DNA of 64,000 nt, taken from positions 1 through 64,000 of the forward strand of contig CAVSSL010000014.1 of the NCBI GenBank assembly GCA_963730585.1, in the 5' to 3' direction. Of this stretch, positions 8,048 through 16,076 are shown piece after piece. Position 1 is the first letter of the stretch; every line of letters begins with the position of its first letter. A program made the position numbers and the translations under genes. The DNA comes from Pedococcus_A sp963730585 (GTDB lineage Bacteria; Actinomycetota; Actinomycetes; Actinomycetales; Dermatophilaceae). The notes beneath the pieces were generated by a model, which was not told the DNA's origin, did not search any database, and worked only from the letters and a program-made list of their open reading frames with translations.

Positions 8048-8076
8048 TGTCGACTGAGGCCGTCGAAATCGCCGAC
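8048..8076 (+). promoter_or_regulatory. Candidate ECF42-type promoter
   Basis: TGTCGA at 8048-8053 is followed by CGAC at 8073-8076, about 50 bases before the YciI gene. The ECF42 sigma group is reported to recognise TGTCGA with a CGA/TC-type -10 and to control its own DGPF partner gene. The 19-base spacing here is a little long. An overlapping pair, GTCGA at 8062-8066 and CGAC at 8083-8086, has a 16-base spacing. Confidence 0.35.
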
Positions 8077-8126
8077 GCCGTTCGACATACAGGTGCCAGG
8101 TTCAACAGACTGAGAAGGAGAACGCC

Positions 8127-8483
8127 ATGGCTCAGTACGCCGTCCTCATCTACGCGGCGGACGCGGCGCACCGCGAGAACGCGTCGCAGGAGGAGCTCGA
8201 CGTCCACGAGCGCCACGCGCAGGAGCTGGAGCAAGCCGGCTGCATGACGGCCGCCTTCGCGCTGGAGTCGCGCGCCACAGCGACCTCGATCCGGGGCGAC
8301 GCCGTCACCGACGGCCCGTTCGTGGAGGGCAAGGAGGTCGTGGCCGGCTTCTACATCATCGAGGCACCCGACCTCGACGCGGCACTCGCGATCGCCGGCC
8401 GCAACCCCGTCACCCGGCAGGGCGGCGGCGTCGAGGTCCGCCCCGTCGCCGGCAGCTTCGTGCGGGAACCGGTCGCCGGGTGA
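8127..8483 (+). CDS. YciI/DGPF-domain protein
   Basis: 118 residues of the YCII-related (DGPF) family, recognisable by MAQYAVLIYA at the start, DGPFVEGKEVVAGFYIIEAPDLDAALAIA in the middle and GGVEVRPV near the end. Such proteins pair with ECF42 sigma factors, and here the stop overlaps the GTG of the sigma gene (GTGA at 8480-8483), so the two are translationally coupled. AAGGAG lies ten bases before the ATG. The biochemical role of the partner is unknown; it is not an anti-sigma factor of a familiar type. Confidence 0.9.
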   Translation: MAQYAVLIYAADAAHRENASQEELDVHERHAQELEQAGCMTAAFALESRATATSIRGDAVTDGPFVEGKEVVAGFYIIEAPDLDAALAIAGRNPVTRQGGGVEVRPVAGSFVREPVAG

Positions 8484-9785
8484 CGAAAGCCGACCCGGCT
8501 GCTGTGGAGACGGCGGTCGCTGACGCGCACCGCCGCGGGTGGGCACTCGCGCTCGCCGCGACGGTGCGCGTCGCGCGCGACCTGGACGTTGCCGAGGAGT
8601 GCGTCCAGGAGGCGTATGCCGCCGCGCTGGCCACGTGGCCCCGGGACGGCATTCCGCGCAGCACCGTCGCGTGGGTGACCACGACGGCGAAGCGGCGTGC
8701 GATCGACGTCGGACGCCGAGAGCACGTCCTGCGCTCGAAGCTTCCCCTGCTCGTGGAGCCGGAAGGCACCACGGCCGAGGGATCCGAGGAGCCGGCACGA
8801 CGGCATACCGAAGAACGGCACACCGATGAGCTCACCGACCACGTCCCCGACGAGCGGCTCCGGCTGGTCTTCCTCTGCTGCCACCCCGCGCTGGCACAGG
8901 AGGCGCAGCTGGCGCTGACCCTGCGGCTGGTGTGCGGCATCTCGACGGCCGACGTCGCCCAAGCCCTCCTGGTGTCCGAGCCGACGATGGGGGCCCGGCT
9001 GACCCGTGCCAAGAAGAAGATCTCGGCGGCACGGATCCCCTACCGCGTGCCGAGGGCCTCGGATCTGCCCGACCGCCTTCGCGCGGTGCTGGGCGTCATC
9101 CACGTCCTGTTCACGATCGGCCACACCGCACCGTCGGGCGCCTCCCTGGTGCGTGACCGACCTCATGGACGAGGCCATCCACCTCGCGCGCATGCTCCGC
9201 GACCTCCTGCCTGACGAGCCTGAGGTCGCGGGGCTGTTGGCGCTGCTCCTCGTCACGAACGCCCGACGAGGCACCCGTGTCGACGAGCAGGGACGGCTGA
9301 TCCGGCTCGCGGAGCAGGACCGCTCGCAGTGGGACCAGCCAGCCATCGCCGAGGCGCACGACCTGATCGTCGAGGGGCTGCGTGGCGGCCCGGCGGGTCG
9401 CTTCGTGCTGCAGGCCGCGATCGCGTCGCTCCATGCGCAGGCGAAGTCGTTCGACGACACGGACTGGCCGCAGATCGTGCGCCTCTACGACGCGCTGCTG
9501 TCGGTGTGGCCGTCACCCGTCGTCGCGTTGAACCGCGCCGTCGCCGTCGCGGAGGTCTCGGGACCGGCCCGGGCCCTGGTCGAGATCGACGCACTGGAAC
9601 GGGACGGCGCGCTCGACTCCTACCACTACCTCCACACCATCAAGGCCGACCTGCTGCAACGGCAAGGGCGGTCGGAGGAGGCAGGCGCGGCCTACCGAAA
9701 GGCGTTCGAGCTCACGAGGAACGACGCTGAAAAAGCGTTCTTGGCCGAGCGCATGACCGAGCACCCGGCCGAGCCTCACGCCTGA
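8480..9785 (+). pseudogene. ECF42-type sigma factor with C-terminal extension, frameshifted
   Basis: Region 2 (ARDLDVAEECVQEAYAAAL) and region 4 (LALTLRLVCGISTADVAQALLVSEPTMGARLTRAKKKI) lie in the first frame, followed by RVPRASDLPDRLRAVLGVIHVLF. The characteristic second half (DLMDEAIHLARMLRDLLPDEPEVAGLLALLL ... VALNRAVAVAEVSGPARAL ... AAYRKAFELT) continues one base out of frame. The break is at about 9153-9158. Removing one base from gtgcgtgacc would give LVRTDLMDEAI, exactly the family sequence. The joined protein would be about 434 residues, normal for ECF42 with its TPR-like tail. As it stands the first frame ends at 9214. This may be true inactivation or a base-call error. A GTATGCCG motif lies at 8614 and another at 8801. 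Confidence 0.85.
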
Positions 9786-9914
9786 GTCAGCTGCCGGGAC
9801 GCCAGGCGACGCAGAGCACGTCCATCCGCGCACCTGGCTCCCGATTCCCCATTCACCGATCCCGGGTCCGGACGCGGTGTTACGGTCGGTCGACGGCCGC
9901 TGGACGGAGGGCAG

Positions 9915-12104
9915 ATGGAGCCGGTTCCAGCACGTCCGGACGACCCGCAGCGAGGGGACGACCGCCCGGCGCGCGAGGCCGAGGAGCGCTACCGCACGCT
10001 CTTCGAGACCATGTCGCACGGCGTGGTCTACCAGGACGCCGAAGGCACCGTCATCGCCGTCAACCCAGCTGCCACGGACATCCTGGGAGCCCCCGCGGAG
10101 GCGCTGATCGGGCTGCGGTCCGACGACCCGGCGTGGAAGGCTGTCCGCGAGGACGGCTCCCACTTCCCAGGCGCCGACCACCCGGCCATGGAGGCGCTGC
10201 GCACCGCGAACGTCGTGCGAGACGTCGTCATGGGCGTGACCCATGGGCAGACCGGCGAGCGGCGCTGGCTCCTTGTCACCGCCGTTCCTGACGCACGCGA
10301 CGAGCGCGGCGTGCCACACCGCGTCTACACGATGTTCACCGACCTGACCGAGCAGCGCCGGGCCGCGGCCGCGCTCCGCGAGTGGGACCGCTTCCTGGGG
10401 CGTCTGCGCGACACCAACGTGCTCGGCTTCGTGCTGGCGGACGAGCGGCGCGTTCTGGAGGCCAACGAGGCGTTCCTGACCATGGTCGGTCACGACCGCG
10501 CCGACCTCACCGAGGGGCGCGTCCACTGGCGGGCCATGACCCCGCCCGAGTGGGCTCCCCGTGACGACGCCGGCATCGCCCAGCTGCGGGACGGCGGTGC
10601 CTGCCTGCCCTACGAGAAGGAGCTGACCCACGCCTCTGGGCGCCGTGTGCCCGTGCTGGTCGGCGCTGCCGTCGTCACCCGTGAGCCGCTGACCTGGGTG
10701 ACCGTTGTGGTGGACCTCACCGAACGCAAGCGCGGCGAGGAGGAACGTGCCGCCCTCGTCGCGAGCGCCCTGGGTGCACGCGCCGAGGCGGAGCGGGCGG
10801 ACGACCGGCTCCAGTTCCTCCTGCGGGCAGGGGCCCTGGTGGCGGCGGCACGCGACAGTGAGGAGCTGCTGCAGCACGCCGCCCGCCTGATGGTCCCGGC
10901 GATGGCGGACGTCGCGGCAGTGTTCGTGCCGACGCGCGATGGCGCGCTCCGCCTGGCCGTCGGCGAGGGATTGGACGACCCGAGCGCGCAGGTCCTCCTG
11001 GAGCTTGCGGGGCGTCGGCTCGGCTGGAACGCGGCGCCCGCCCTGCAGAGCGCCCTCCAGTCCGGGCAGAGCCGGCTCATCACCGACGTGCGCTCCCACA
11101 TCACCGAGCTCCTGCCGGAGCTGGACCCCGCAGCCCACGCCGCAGCGGAACGTCTGTCCGGCGACAGCCTCGTCACGGCTCCCCTCAGCGTCGGCACCGA
11201 ACGCCTGGGCGTGCTCGCGCTCGGTCGGGTCGTCGGCCGCACGCCCTTCGCCGAGTCTGACCTGCCCGTCATCGAGGAGCTCGGCCGCCGGCTCGCCGTC
11301 GGCCTCACCAACGCCGAGGCGTTCGCTCGCGAGCACGGTGTGGCGGAGACCCTCCAACGATCCGTCCTGCCGGACACGCTGCCCGCCGTGCCCGGACTGG
11401 ACCTCGCCGTGCGCTACCTGCCAGCCACCGAGGGAGTCGGCGTCGGGGGCGACTGGTACGACGCGTTCCCGCTCGGTGGCTCGCTCTTCGGCCTGGTCAT
11501 CGGCGACGTGGTCGGCCACGACCTCGCCTCCGCCTCCGCGATGAACCAGATCAGGAACACCCTGCGAGCCTTCGCCACGGAGGAGACCGACCCGGCCCTG
11601 GTGCTGCAGCGCACCAACGCGGCCGTGGTCCGGCTGCACCCGGACGCCCTGGCGACGGTCTTCTACGCCGTTCTCAACCGGGCGACGGGCGAGCTCTCCT
11701 ACGCCAACGCGGGTCACCCGCCGGCCCTGGTCGCCACGGACGACGGCCCGGTGTACCTCTCCGACCCCGCAGGACTCATGCTCGGTGTCGACGCCGGCGC
11801 CACCTTCACCACCGGCAGGGCCAGCATGGGCCCGGACTGCGCGCTGCTGCTCTACAGCGACGGCCTCATCGAGGACCGCGCACGATCCATCGACGACGGA
11901 CTCGACACCTTGGCGCGAACGTTCGCGGGTCACGTGCGCGAAAGCGCCGAATCCATCTGCGAGACAGTCGAGTCGGCGCTTCTGCAGGGATCGTCGCGCT
12001 CCGACGACGCCTGCCTCCTCGCCGCGGTGTGCGTCCGGGACGATGCCGACGGAGCAGCGCCCCCGGGCCTGGCCGGTGATGCCCCGAGGGTCGCCCTGGC
12101 CTGA
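9915..12104 (+). CDS. PAS-PAS-GAF-SpoIIE protein phosphatase
   Basis: 729 residues. PAS 1 is at about 20-130 (ERYRTLFETMSHGVVYQD), PAS 2 at about 155-270 (NVLGFVLADERRVLEANEAFL), a GAF-like domain at about 295-465, and a SpoIIE/PP2C domain at about 475-715. Metal-binding motifs are intact: GGDWYDAF, GDVVGHD, LYSDGLIEDRA and DDACLL. It is probably a cytosolic sensor that dephosphorylates an anti-sigma-factor antagonist in a partner-switching pathway. No anti-sigma or STAS gene lies nearby. GGAGGG six bases before the ATG supports the start. Its last 175 bases overlap, on the opposite strand, the tail of the next phosphatase. Confidence 0.9.
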   Translation: MEPVPARPDDPQRGDDRPAREAEERYRTLFETMSHGVVYQDAEGTVIAVNPAATDILGAPAEALIGLRSDDPAWKAVREDGSHFPGADHPAMEALRTANVVRDVVMGVTHGQTGERRWLLVTAVPDARDERGVPHRVYTMFTDLTEQRRAAAALREWDRFLGRLRDTNVLGFVLADERRVLEANEAFLTMVGHDRADLTEGRVHWRAMTPPEWAPRDDAGIAQLRDGGACLPYEKELTHASGRRVPVLVGAAVVTREPLTWVTVVVDLTERKRGEEERAALVASALGARAEAERADDRLQFLLRAGALVAAARDSEELLQHAARLMVPAMADVAAVFVPTRDGALRLAVGEGLDDPSAQVLLELAGRRLGWNAAPALQSALQSGQSRLITDVRSHITELLPELDPAAHAAAERLSGDSLVTAPLSVGTERLGVLALGRVVGRTPFAESDLPVIEELGRRLAVGLTNAEAFAREHGVAETLQRSVLPDTLPAVPGLDLAVRYLPATEGVGVGGDWYDAFPLGGSLFGLVIGDVVGHDLASASAMNQIRNTLRAFATEETDPALVLQRTNAAVVRLHPDALATVFYAVLNRATGELSYANAGHPPALVATDDGPVYLSDPAGLMLGVDAGATFTTGRASMGPDCALLLYSDGLIEDRARSIDDGLDTLARTFAGHVRESAESICETVESALLQGSSRSDDACLLAAVCVRDDADGAAPPGLAGDAPRVALA

Positions 12105-13300
12105 GCCCCCGGGTGTGCGACAGGCTCCGGGTGTGCGACACGCTCCGGGTGTGCGACAGGCTCCGGGTGTGCGCCCGAGCCAGCTCGGGCGGGCCCGTCG
12201 GGCGTCGTGGTGCTGAGGACCAGGTCGTCGCGGAGACGCACCGGCGGCGCCTCCTCGGTCCCGGTGTTCTCGAGCAGGAGCACGGCCAGGTCGTCGGTCA
12301 GCCGCCCAGCCGGGACGTGCTGCCTCACCTGGTCCAGGAGCTCGTCGAGGGCCTCCTCCACATCGGCCCTTCCCAACAGCGCCGCCAGCGGTGGCAGGGA
12401 CAGGAACTCGTCCCGGCCGTCGCGGGCCTCGCTGAGCCCGTCGGTGTAGAGCAGCATCCGGTCGCCTTCGGCCCAGGGCGCGGTGGCGGACTCGTACGCC
12501 GTCCCCAGCCCGAGCGGGAGACCGACCGGTGCCTCCACGAACGTCGCCTCGCCGTTCCGCGGCAAGAGCAGCGGCGGCGGGTGCCCGCAGTCCACCAGGG
12601 TCACCCGACCGGGGTCGGTGACCTGCACGAGCGTGGCGGTGGCGAACTCCTCATCGTCGAAGAAGGGCATCAGGTAGGTGCTCATCTGCGAAGCGATGGT
12701 GGAGAGGTCGCCGCCGGCCGCCGCGGACTGGCGGAAGGCGCGGATGACACGGGCGGCCTGCTCGACAGCACCCACCCCCTTGCCACGCACGTCGCCCACG
12801 AGGAAGCAGACCCGCTGGTCGGAGTGGAACCAGTCGAACAGGTCTCCACCGACGAGGGTGTCCTCGGCGGCGGAGAGATAGCGCGCACCAGCCGTGACAG
12901 GCCCGACCCGGGTGGGGATCACCGGGAGGATGGTGCGCTGGGCGACTTCCGCGATGCGCTCGATCCGTTCGAACCGCTGCTCACGCCTCACGCGCACGAA
13001 CGCGACGGCAACGGCGGCGGCGCTGACCAGCGCGACGTCGATGACCCGCACCCACATCTGTGCGGTGCCCCACTCGCCTCCCCCGAGGTGGGAGGCAACA
13101 GACAGGCCCACCGCGGTGACCGCGAACACGGCGGTGGGCACGGCAGGCAGCACGGCGCAGGCGATCAGCGGTGAGATGGCGTACAGCACCGACAGCACCA
13201 GCGAGTTCGATTGGATCAGGAGGCCGAGGACGAGGATCCCCACCAGCCACAGCGCGGCGAGACCGGCACCGATCCAACGCCCGTGGTCGCGGCCGCTCAC
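11930..13300 (-). CDS. Membrane-anchored SpoIIE-type phosphatase
   Basis: About 456 residues. Four to five membrane segments fill the first 110 residues (IGAGLAALWLVGILVLGLLI, VLSVLYAISPLIACAVLPAV, VIDVALVSAAAVAVAFVRV). A SpoIIE/PP2C domain follows, with GGDLFDWF, GDVRGKG, YTDGLSE and DDLAVLLL. The last 100 residues are a Pro/Ala/Ser/Arg-rich tail containing four copies of a six-residue unit (HPEPVA/HPERVA) encoded by an 18-bp tandem repeat at 12111-12173. The end of this tail is read antisense to the neighbouring phosphatase gene. GTG 13300 is preferred to an in-frame TTG at 13309. The real protein might end earlier if the tail arose by read-through of an ancestral stop. Confidence 0.85.
   Translation of the reverse strand: MSGRDHGRWIGAGLAALWLVGILVLGLLIQSNSLVLSVLYAISPLIACAVLPAVPTAVFAVTAVGLSVASHLGGGEWGTAQMWVRVIDVALVSAAAVAVAFVRVRREQRFERIERIAEVAQRTILPVIPTRVGPVTAGARYLSAAEDTLVGGDLFDWFHSDQRVCFLVGDVRGKGVGAVEQAARVIRAFRQSAAAGGDLSTIASQMSTYLMPFFDDEEFATATLVQVTDPGRVTLVDCGHPPPLLLPRNGEATFVEAPVGLPLGLGTAYESATAPWAEGDRMLLYTDGLSEARDGRDEFLSLPPLAALLGRADVEEALDELLDQVRQHVPAGRLTDDLAVLLLENTGTEEAPPVRLRDDLVLSTTTPDGPARAGSGAHPEPVAHPERVAHPEPVAHPGAQARATLGASPARPGGAAPSASSRTHTAARRQASSERDDPCRSADSTVSQMDSALSRT
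12111..12173. repeat. 18-bp tandem repeat, about 3.5 copies
   Basis: The unit is caggctccgggtgtgcga with one variant base (cacgct) in the third copy. On the minus strand it encodes the hexapeptides HPEPVA/HPERVA of the membrane phosphatase tail. It lies just past the stop of the convergent phosphatase gene. Confidence 0.9.
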
Positions 13301-14256
13301 GGGAGGCAACCTGTCCTGTCCACCCCGACGAGGCCGGTCGCGGCCGGAGAGCAGCCACGTCGTGCGTCTCGGTCGGACACCAGGCTCACACCCCCATGGT
13401 CCCCCACCCTCACAGGTGCTGGAGCACTTCTGCCACCATCCGGTGCCCCTGCGCCTCGAACACCTGCGTCCCCCACCTGGTGTGCCCAGCAGGCCGTGCC
13501 CACCGCCTCGCGCAGCTGGCTGCGCCGCCAGGCGTCGGGCTCACGCGGGTCGGCTCCGTAACCGTCGACGAAGGCGGCCTCCAGGTCGCCCTGCCCCCGG
13601 AACTGCTGCGCGGCCAGCCGCGCGAAGTCCGACTCGGCCGGCCGCCAGTCGGCCCGGCCGAAGTCGATGGCACGCACACGGTCGCCGTGGCGCAACCAGT
13701 TGCGCGGCTGCCAGTCCCCATGAGTCGGCACGAGCAGCGTTGCAGCACAGGGGAAGGCCGCCACCTGGGCGCGCAGCTCAGCCTCGGTGTCAGGGTCGAT
13801 GCCATGAGCCCCGTCGAGCCAGCGCAGTGTCCTCGCGTTCTGGTCCCGCTCGTAGTCGTGATCGGTCCGCGACGCCTGGCCGTGCAGCCGGGCGAGCACG
13901 GCACCTGCCTGCGCGTAGGTGTCGGGGTCCTCCTCGGCAGCCGTCCCGAGGACCAGCTCTCCCTCGAGGTGGGCGGTGACCAGCAGGTTGGCGGGCTCCT
14001 CCGCCCGGAGCAGCAGCGGGGCCAGCCCCCGGTCGGACAGCACGCCGACCCACTCGCGGTGGGCGCGGATCTCCCGGCCGATGTGGTGGTTCTCCGGACC
14101 GGCAGCCTTCACCACGACCTCCCGGCCACCGGTGCGCGCGTGGAGCACGACCGTGTCGGTCAGCCCCCAGCTCCAGTCAGCCACGACCTCCAGGTCGGGA
14201 AACCACTGCTGCAGCAACGCTCGCTGGTCGTCGGACAGCTGTTGTGGCACCGGCAC
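13297..14256 (-). CDS. APH-family phosphotransferase with a frameshifted C-terminus
   Basis: APH/choline-kinase fold: N-lobe REVVVKAAG, catalytic loop HGDWQPRNWL, metal motif AIDFGRADWRPAESDFARL. It resembles phosphotransferases that act on small metabolites or antibiotics. The frame runs to 319 residues, but its last 45 residues are Arg/Gly-rich and unlike the family. Shifting one base near 13463-13466 gives GDAVFEAQGHRMVAEVLQHL with a stop at 13410, matching the usual family ending (FEAQGHRM). A one-base insertion is therefore likely. The extended frame ends in a GTGA overlap with the next gene, which I take as coincidence. TAGGGT (14269-14264) lies seven bases before GTG 14256, so it is probably leaderless. 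Confidence 0.8.
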   Translation of the reverse strand: MPVPQQLSDDQRALLQQWFPDLEVVADWSWGLTDTVVLHARTGGREVVVKAAGPENHHIGREIRAHREWVGVLSDRGLAPLLLRAEEPANLLVTAHLEGELVLGTAAEEDPDTYAQAGAVLARLHGQASRTDHDYERDQNARTLRWLDGAHGIDPDTEAELRAQVAAFPCAATLLVPTHGDWQPRNWLRHGDRVRAIDFGRADWRPAESDFARLAAQQFRGQGDLEAAFVDGYGADPREPDAWRRSQLREAVGTACWAHQVGDAGVRGAGAPDGGRSAPAPVRVGDHGGVSLVSDRDARRGCSPAATGLVGVDRTGCLP

Positions 14257-14263
14257 GGCCCAG

Positions 14264-14269
14264 ACCCTA
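14264..14269 (-). promoter_or_regulatory. -10 element TAGGGT, leaderless APH-family gene
   Basis: TAGGGT on the minus strand is separated by seven bases from GTG 14256, with no Shine-Dalgarno. Confidence 0.45.
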
Positions 14270-14353
14270 CCGACGGGCCGGCGTCGATGGTCGCGAGCGC
14301 TCGGCGCGGGATCGAGCAGGTGCTGGCCGATGCCGGCTGAGGGCGTCGGTCAA

Positions 14354-14400
14354 GCCGGGACCATCGGCCCGGGCCGGTGCCCCCGTCCGCTGCCTAGCGT
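14354..14400 (+). promoter_or_regulatory. Candidate DosR/DevR-like box and -10 element
   Basis: GGGACCATCGGCCC at 14357-14370, inside the near-palindrome 14354-14373, resembles the DosR box (GGGAC...AGTCCC core). TAGCGT at 14395-14400 is a good -10. With a start near 14407 the box is centred near -43, the position used by DosR-activated promoters. The gene downstream is a hibernation factor, a class found in the mycobacterial DosR regulon. Confidence 0.35.
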
Positions 14401-14501
14401 GGAGGACGTCCGGATGGCAGATCTGCTGAGCGCAGAGCTGCCGAGCACAGTGGAGGTGAGCGACGTGTCACACACTGCAGTCCTTCGGAGTGGAGGCGAC
14501 C

Positions 14502-15296
14502 ATGTCGTCACGTAGGGCGCCCGCGGCGCCGGCCCCCGTCGAGGTCACCCAGCGCGGCGAGGTTCCCGCCGGCGCCGGCGACTACGCCAGGGGCAAGGTG
14601 GAGCACGTCGTGCGGCTGGCCCACGAGCCGATCCTGTCGGCGAACGTCGTGCTGACGAGGTCGCCCGACCCCGCGGTGGAGCGCAGTGCCCGCGCGGAGG
14701 CGTCCTTCGACGTCAACGGGACACCGGTTCGCGCCCACGCCATCGCCGCCGACATGTTCGCGGCCGTCGACGCCCTCGAGGAGAAGCTCGAGCGCAACCT
14801 GGTGCAGCACGCCGACCGGCTGCGCACGCGGCACCGCTGGATCGGCGAGGCCAGCGCACACGAGTGGCGCCACGGCGACCTCCCCACCCGGCGCGGGGAC
14901 TCCTACCCCCGACCGGCTGACCAGCGAGAGGTTGTCCGGCGCAAGACGTTCGCCCTGCAGGAGATGACCCCCGACGAGGCCGCCTTCGACATGGACGTGC
15001 TCGGCCACGACTTCTACCTGTTCAAGGACCTCCAGTCGGGCAAGGACGCCGTGGTCTACCGGAACGGCAACGGGCGCTTCGCCATCCAGGGCGACCTGGT
15101 TCCGTACGCCGAGCACGACACCCTCGTGACCGTCGCCAGCGCGGCGCCGGAGCTGTCGGAGGCCGACGCGATCGCACGGCTCACCCTCTCCGGGGAGGGC
15201 TTCCTCTTCTACCTCGACCCCGACTCGGCTCGTGGGCGGGTGCTGTACCTGAGGTACGACGGCCACTACGGTTTGATCACCGCCGCGGAGGAGTGA
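14502..15296 (+). CDS. hpf: Ribosome hibernation promoting factor, long form with two C-terminal domains
   Basis: About 264 residues. The N-terminal S30AE/RaiA-like domain (about 15-110: VEVTQRGEVPAGAGDYARGKVEHV, then EKLERNLVQHADRLRTRH) would bind the 30S decoding region. Two similar C-terminal dimerisation-type domains follow: MTPDEAAFDMDVLGHDFYLFKDLQSGKDAVVYRNGNGRFAIQ and ELSEADAIARLTLSGEGFLFYLDPDSARGRVLYLRYDGHYGLI. Ordinary long HPF has only one. GGAGG five bases upstream selects ATG 14502; a GTG at 14490 is also in frame. The leader of about 95 bases holds a DosR-like box, suggesting hypoxia or stress control. Confidence 0.85.
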   Translation: MSSRRAPAAPAPVEVTQRGEVPAGAGDYARGKVEHVVRLAHEPILSANVVLTRSPDPAVERSARAEASFDVNGTPVRAHAIAADMFAAVDALEEKLERNLVQHADRLRTRHRWIGEASAHEWRHGDLPTRRGDSYPRPADQREVVRRKTFALQEMTPDEAAFDMDVLGHDFYLFKDLQSGKDAVVYRNGNGRFAIQGDLVPYAEHDTLVTVASAAPELSEADAIARLTLSGEGFLFYLDPDSARGRVLYLRYDGHYGLITAAEE

Positions 15297-15340
15297 CCGC
15301 CCGACGGCCTCGCCCGACCGCCGTTCGGTCGACCGCGCGG

Positions 15341-15811
15341 TCAGAGCCCCAGCTCGGTGAGCCCGGGGTGGTCGTCCGGGCGACGGCCCGGCGCCGACCA
15401 GTGGAAGAGCCGGTCCTGCTCGTCGATCTGCAGGTCGTTGATGCTCGCATGGCGCACGACCATCAGCCCCTGCTCGTCGAACTCCCAGTTCTCGTTGCCG
15501 TAGGACCGGTACCAGAGCCCGTCGCGTCCCCGGGACTCGTAGGCGAACCGGACGGCGATCCTGTTGTCTCCGTGGGCCCACATCTCCTTGATGAGGCGGT
15601 AGTCGAGCTCCCGCTCCCACTTCTGCCGCAGGAAGGCGACGATCTCCTCGCGACCGTGCAGGAAGGTGGAGCGGTTCCGCCAGCGGCTTTCGGGCGAGTA
15701 CGCAAGGGAGACCCGCTCGGGGTCGCGCGTGTTCCAGGCGTCCTCGGCGGCACGCACCTTGGTGATGGCGTCCTCGCGGCTGAAGGGCGGGACCGGGGGT
15801 CGTGTGGTCAC
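15341..15811 (-). CDS. NTF2-fold protein, DUF1348
   Basis: 156 residues of the DUF1348/SnoaL-like group. Recognisable blocks are REDAITKVRAAEDAWNTRDPERVSLAY, SRWRNRSTFLHGREEIVAFL, ELDYRLIKEMWAHGDNRIAVRF and SYGNENWEFDEQGLMVVRHASINDL. These cone-shaped proteins are often annotated as putative dehydratase-like or hydrolase-like, but their substrate is unknown. GTG 15811 has GAGGAGG upstream. A near-palindrome upstream (15836-15854) may be a repressor site. Confidence 0.88.
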   Translation of the reverse strand: MTTRPPVPPFSREDAITKVRAAEDAWNTRDPERVSLAYSPESRWRNRSTFLHGREEIVAFLRQKWERELDYRLIKEMWAHGDNRIAVRFAYESRGRDGLWYRSYGNENWEFDEQGLMVVRHASINDLQIDEQDRLFHWSAPGRRPDDHPGLTELGL

Positions 15812-15835
15812 GGCGGCCTCCTCGGCAGGTGTGGG

Positions 15836-15854
15836 ACTGGTCGTTTGGTCCAGT
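15836..15854. promoter_or_regulatory. Possible repressor operator upstream of the DUF1348 gene
   Basis: actggtcgtttggtccagt has matching outer halves (ACTGG/CCAGT) and partly matching inner bases, 25 bp upstream of the gene start. The size and form suit a TetR-type dimer, but no regulator gene lies next to it. Confidence 0.25.
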
Positions 15855-16076
15855 ACCCAGCGTGGGCCCTGACCTGCCGCGCCGCACCCCGCCGTCGCGC
15901 CGCACCCCGCTGCACCACCGCGGCCCTGTGGTCGCGGGCGGCATACATCTGGCCCGTCGGCGGCACAGCGGCTCGGACCCTTCCCTTTTCTTTACTTTCT
16001 CTTTACTCTTTCTTGAATCGCAGCAGAAGCAGGCGGCAGGGGGCCGCAGGCGCGGTCGATCAAGCAGGGGGTCACG
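15855..16076. other. Intergenic region with a pyrimidine-rich tract
   Basis: Between the divergent DUF1348 gene and the hypothetical gene at 16077. It contains a GTATGCCG-type motif (15939-15946, minus) and an unusually A+T-rich tract around 15980-16018 with repeated ctttact/ctcttt words, ending in ttgaat. This tract may form the promoter of the gene at 16077. No RNA gene is apparent. Confidence 0.4.

Noticed and set aside
8480..9785. Programmed frameshifting in the sigma gene
   Set aside because: No slippery heptamer or downstream stem is evident at 9150-9160; a base error or mutation is simpler.
12111..12173. 18-bp repeat as a CRISPR array
   Set aside because: Units are contiguous without spacers and are part of a coding frame.
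13297..13410. The GTGA overlap between the APH-family frame and the membrane phosphatase as evidence for the long form
   Set aside because: The family C-terminus lies clearly in the other frame; GTGA overlaps are frequent by chance at this composition.
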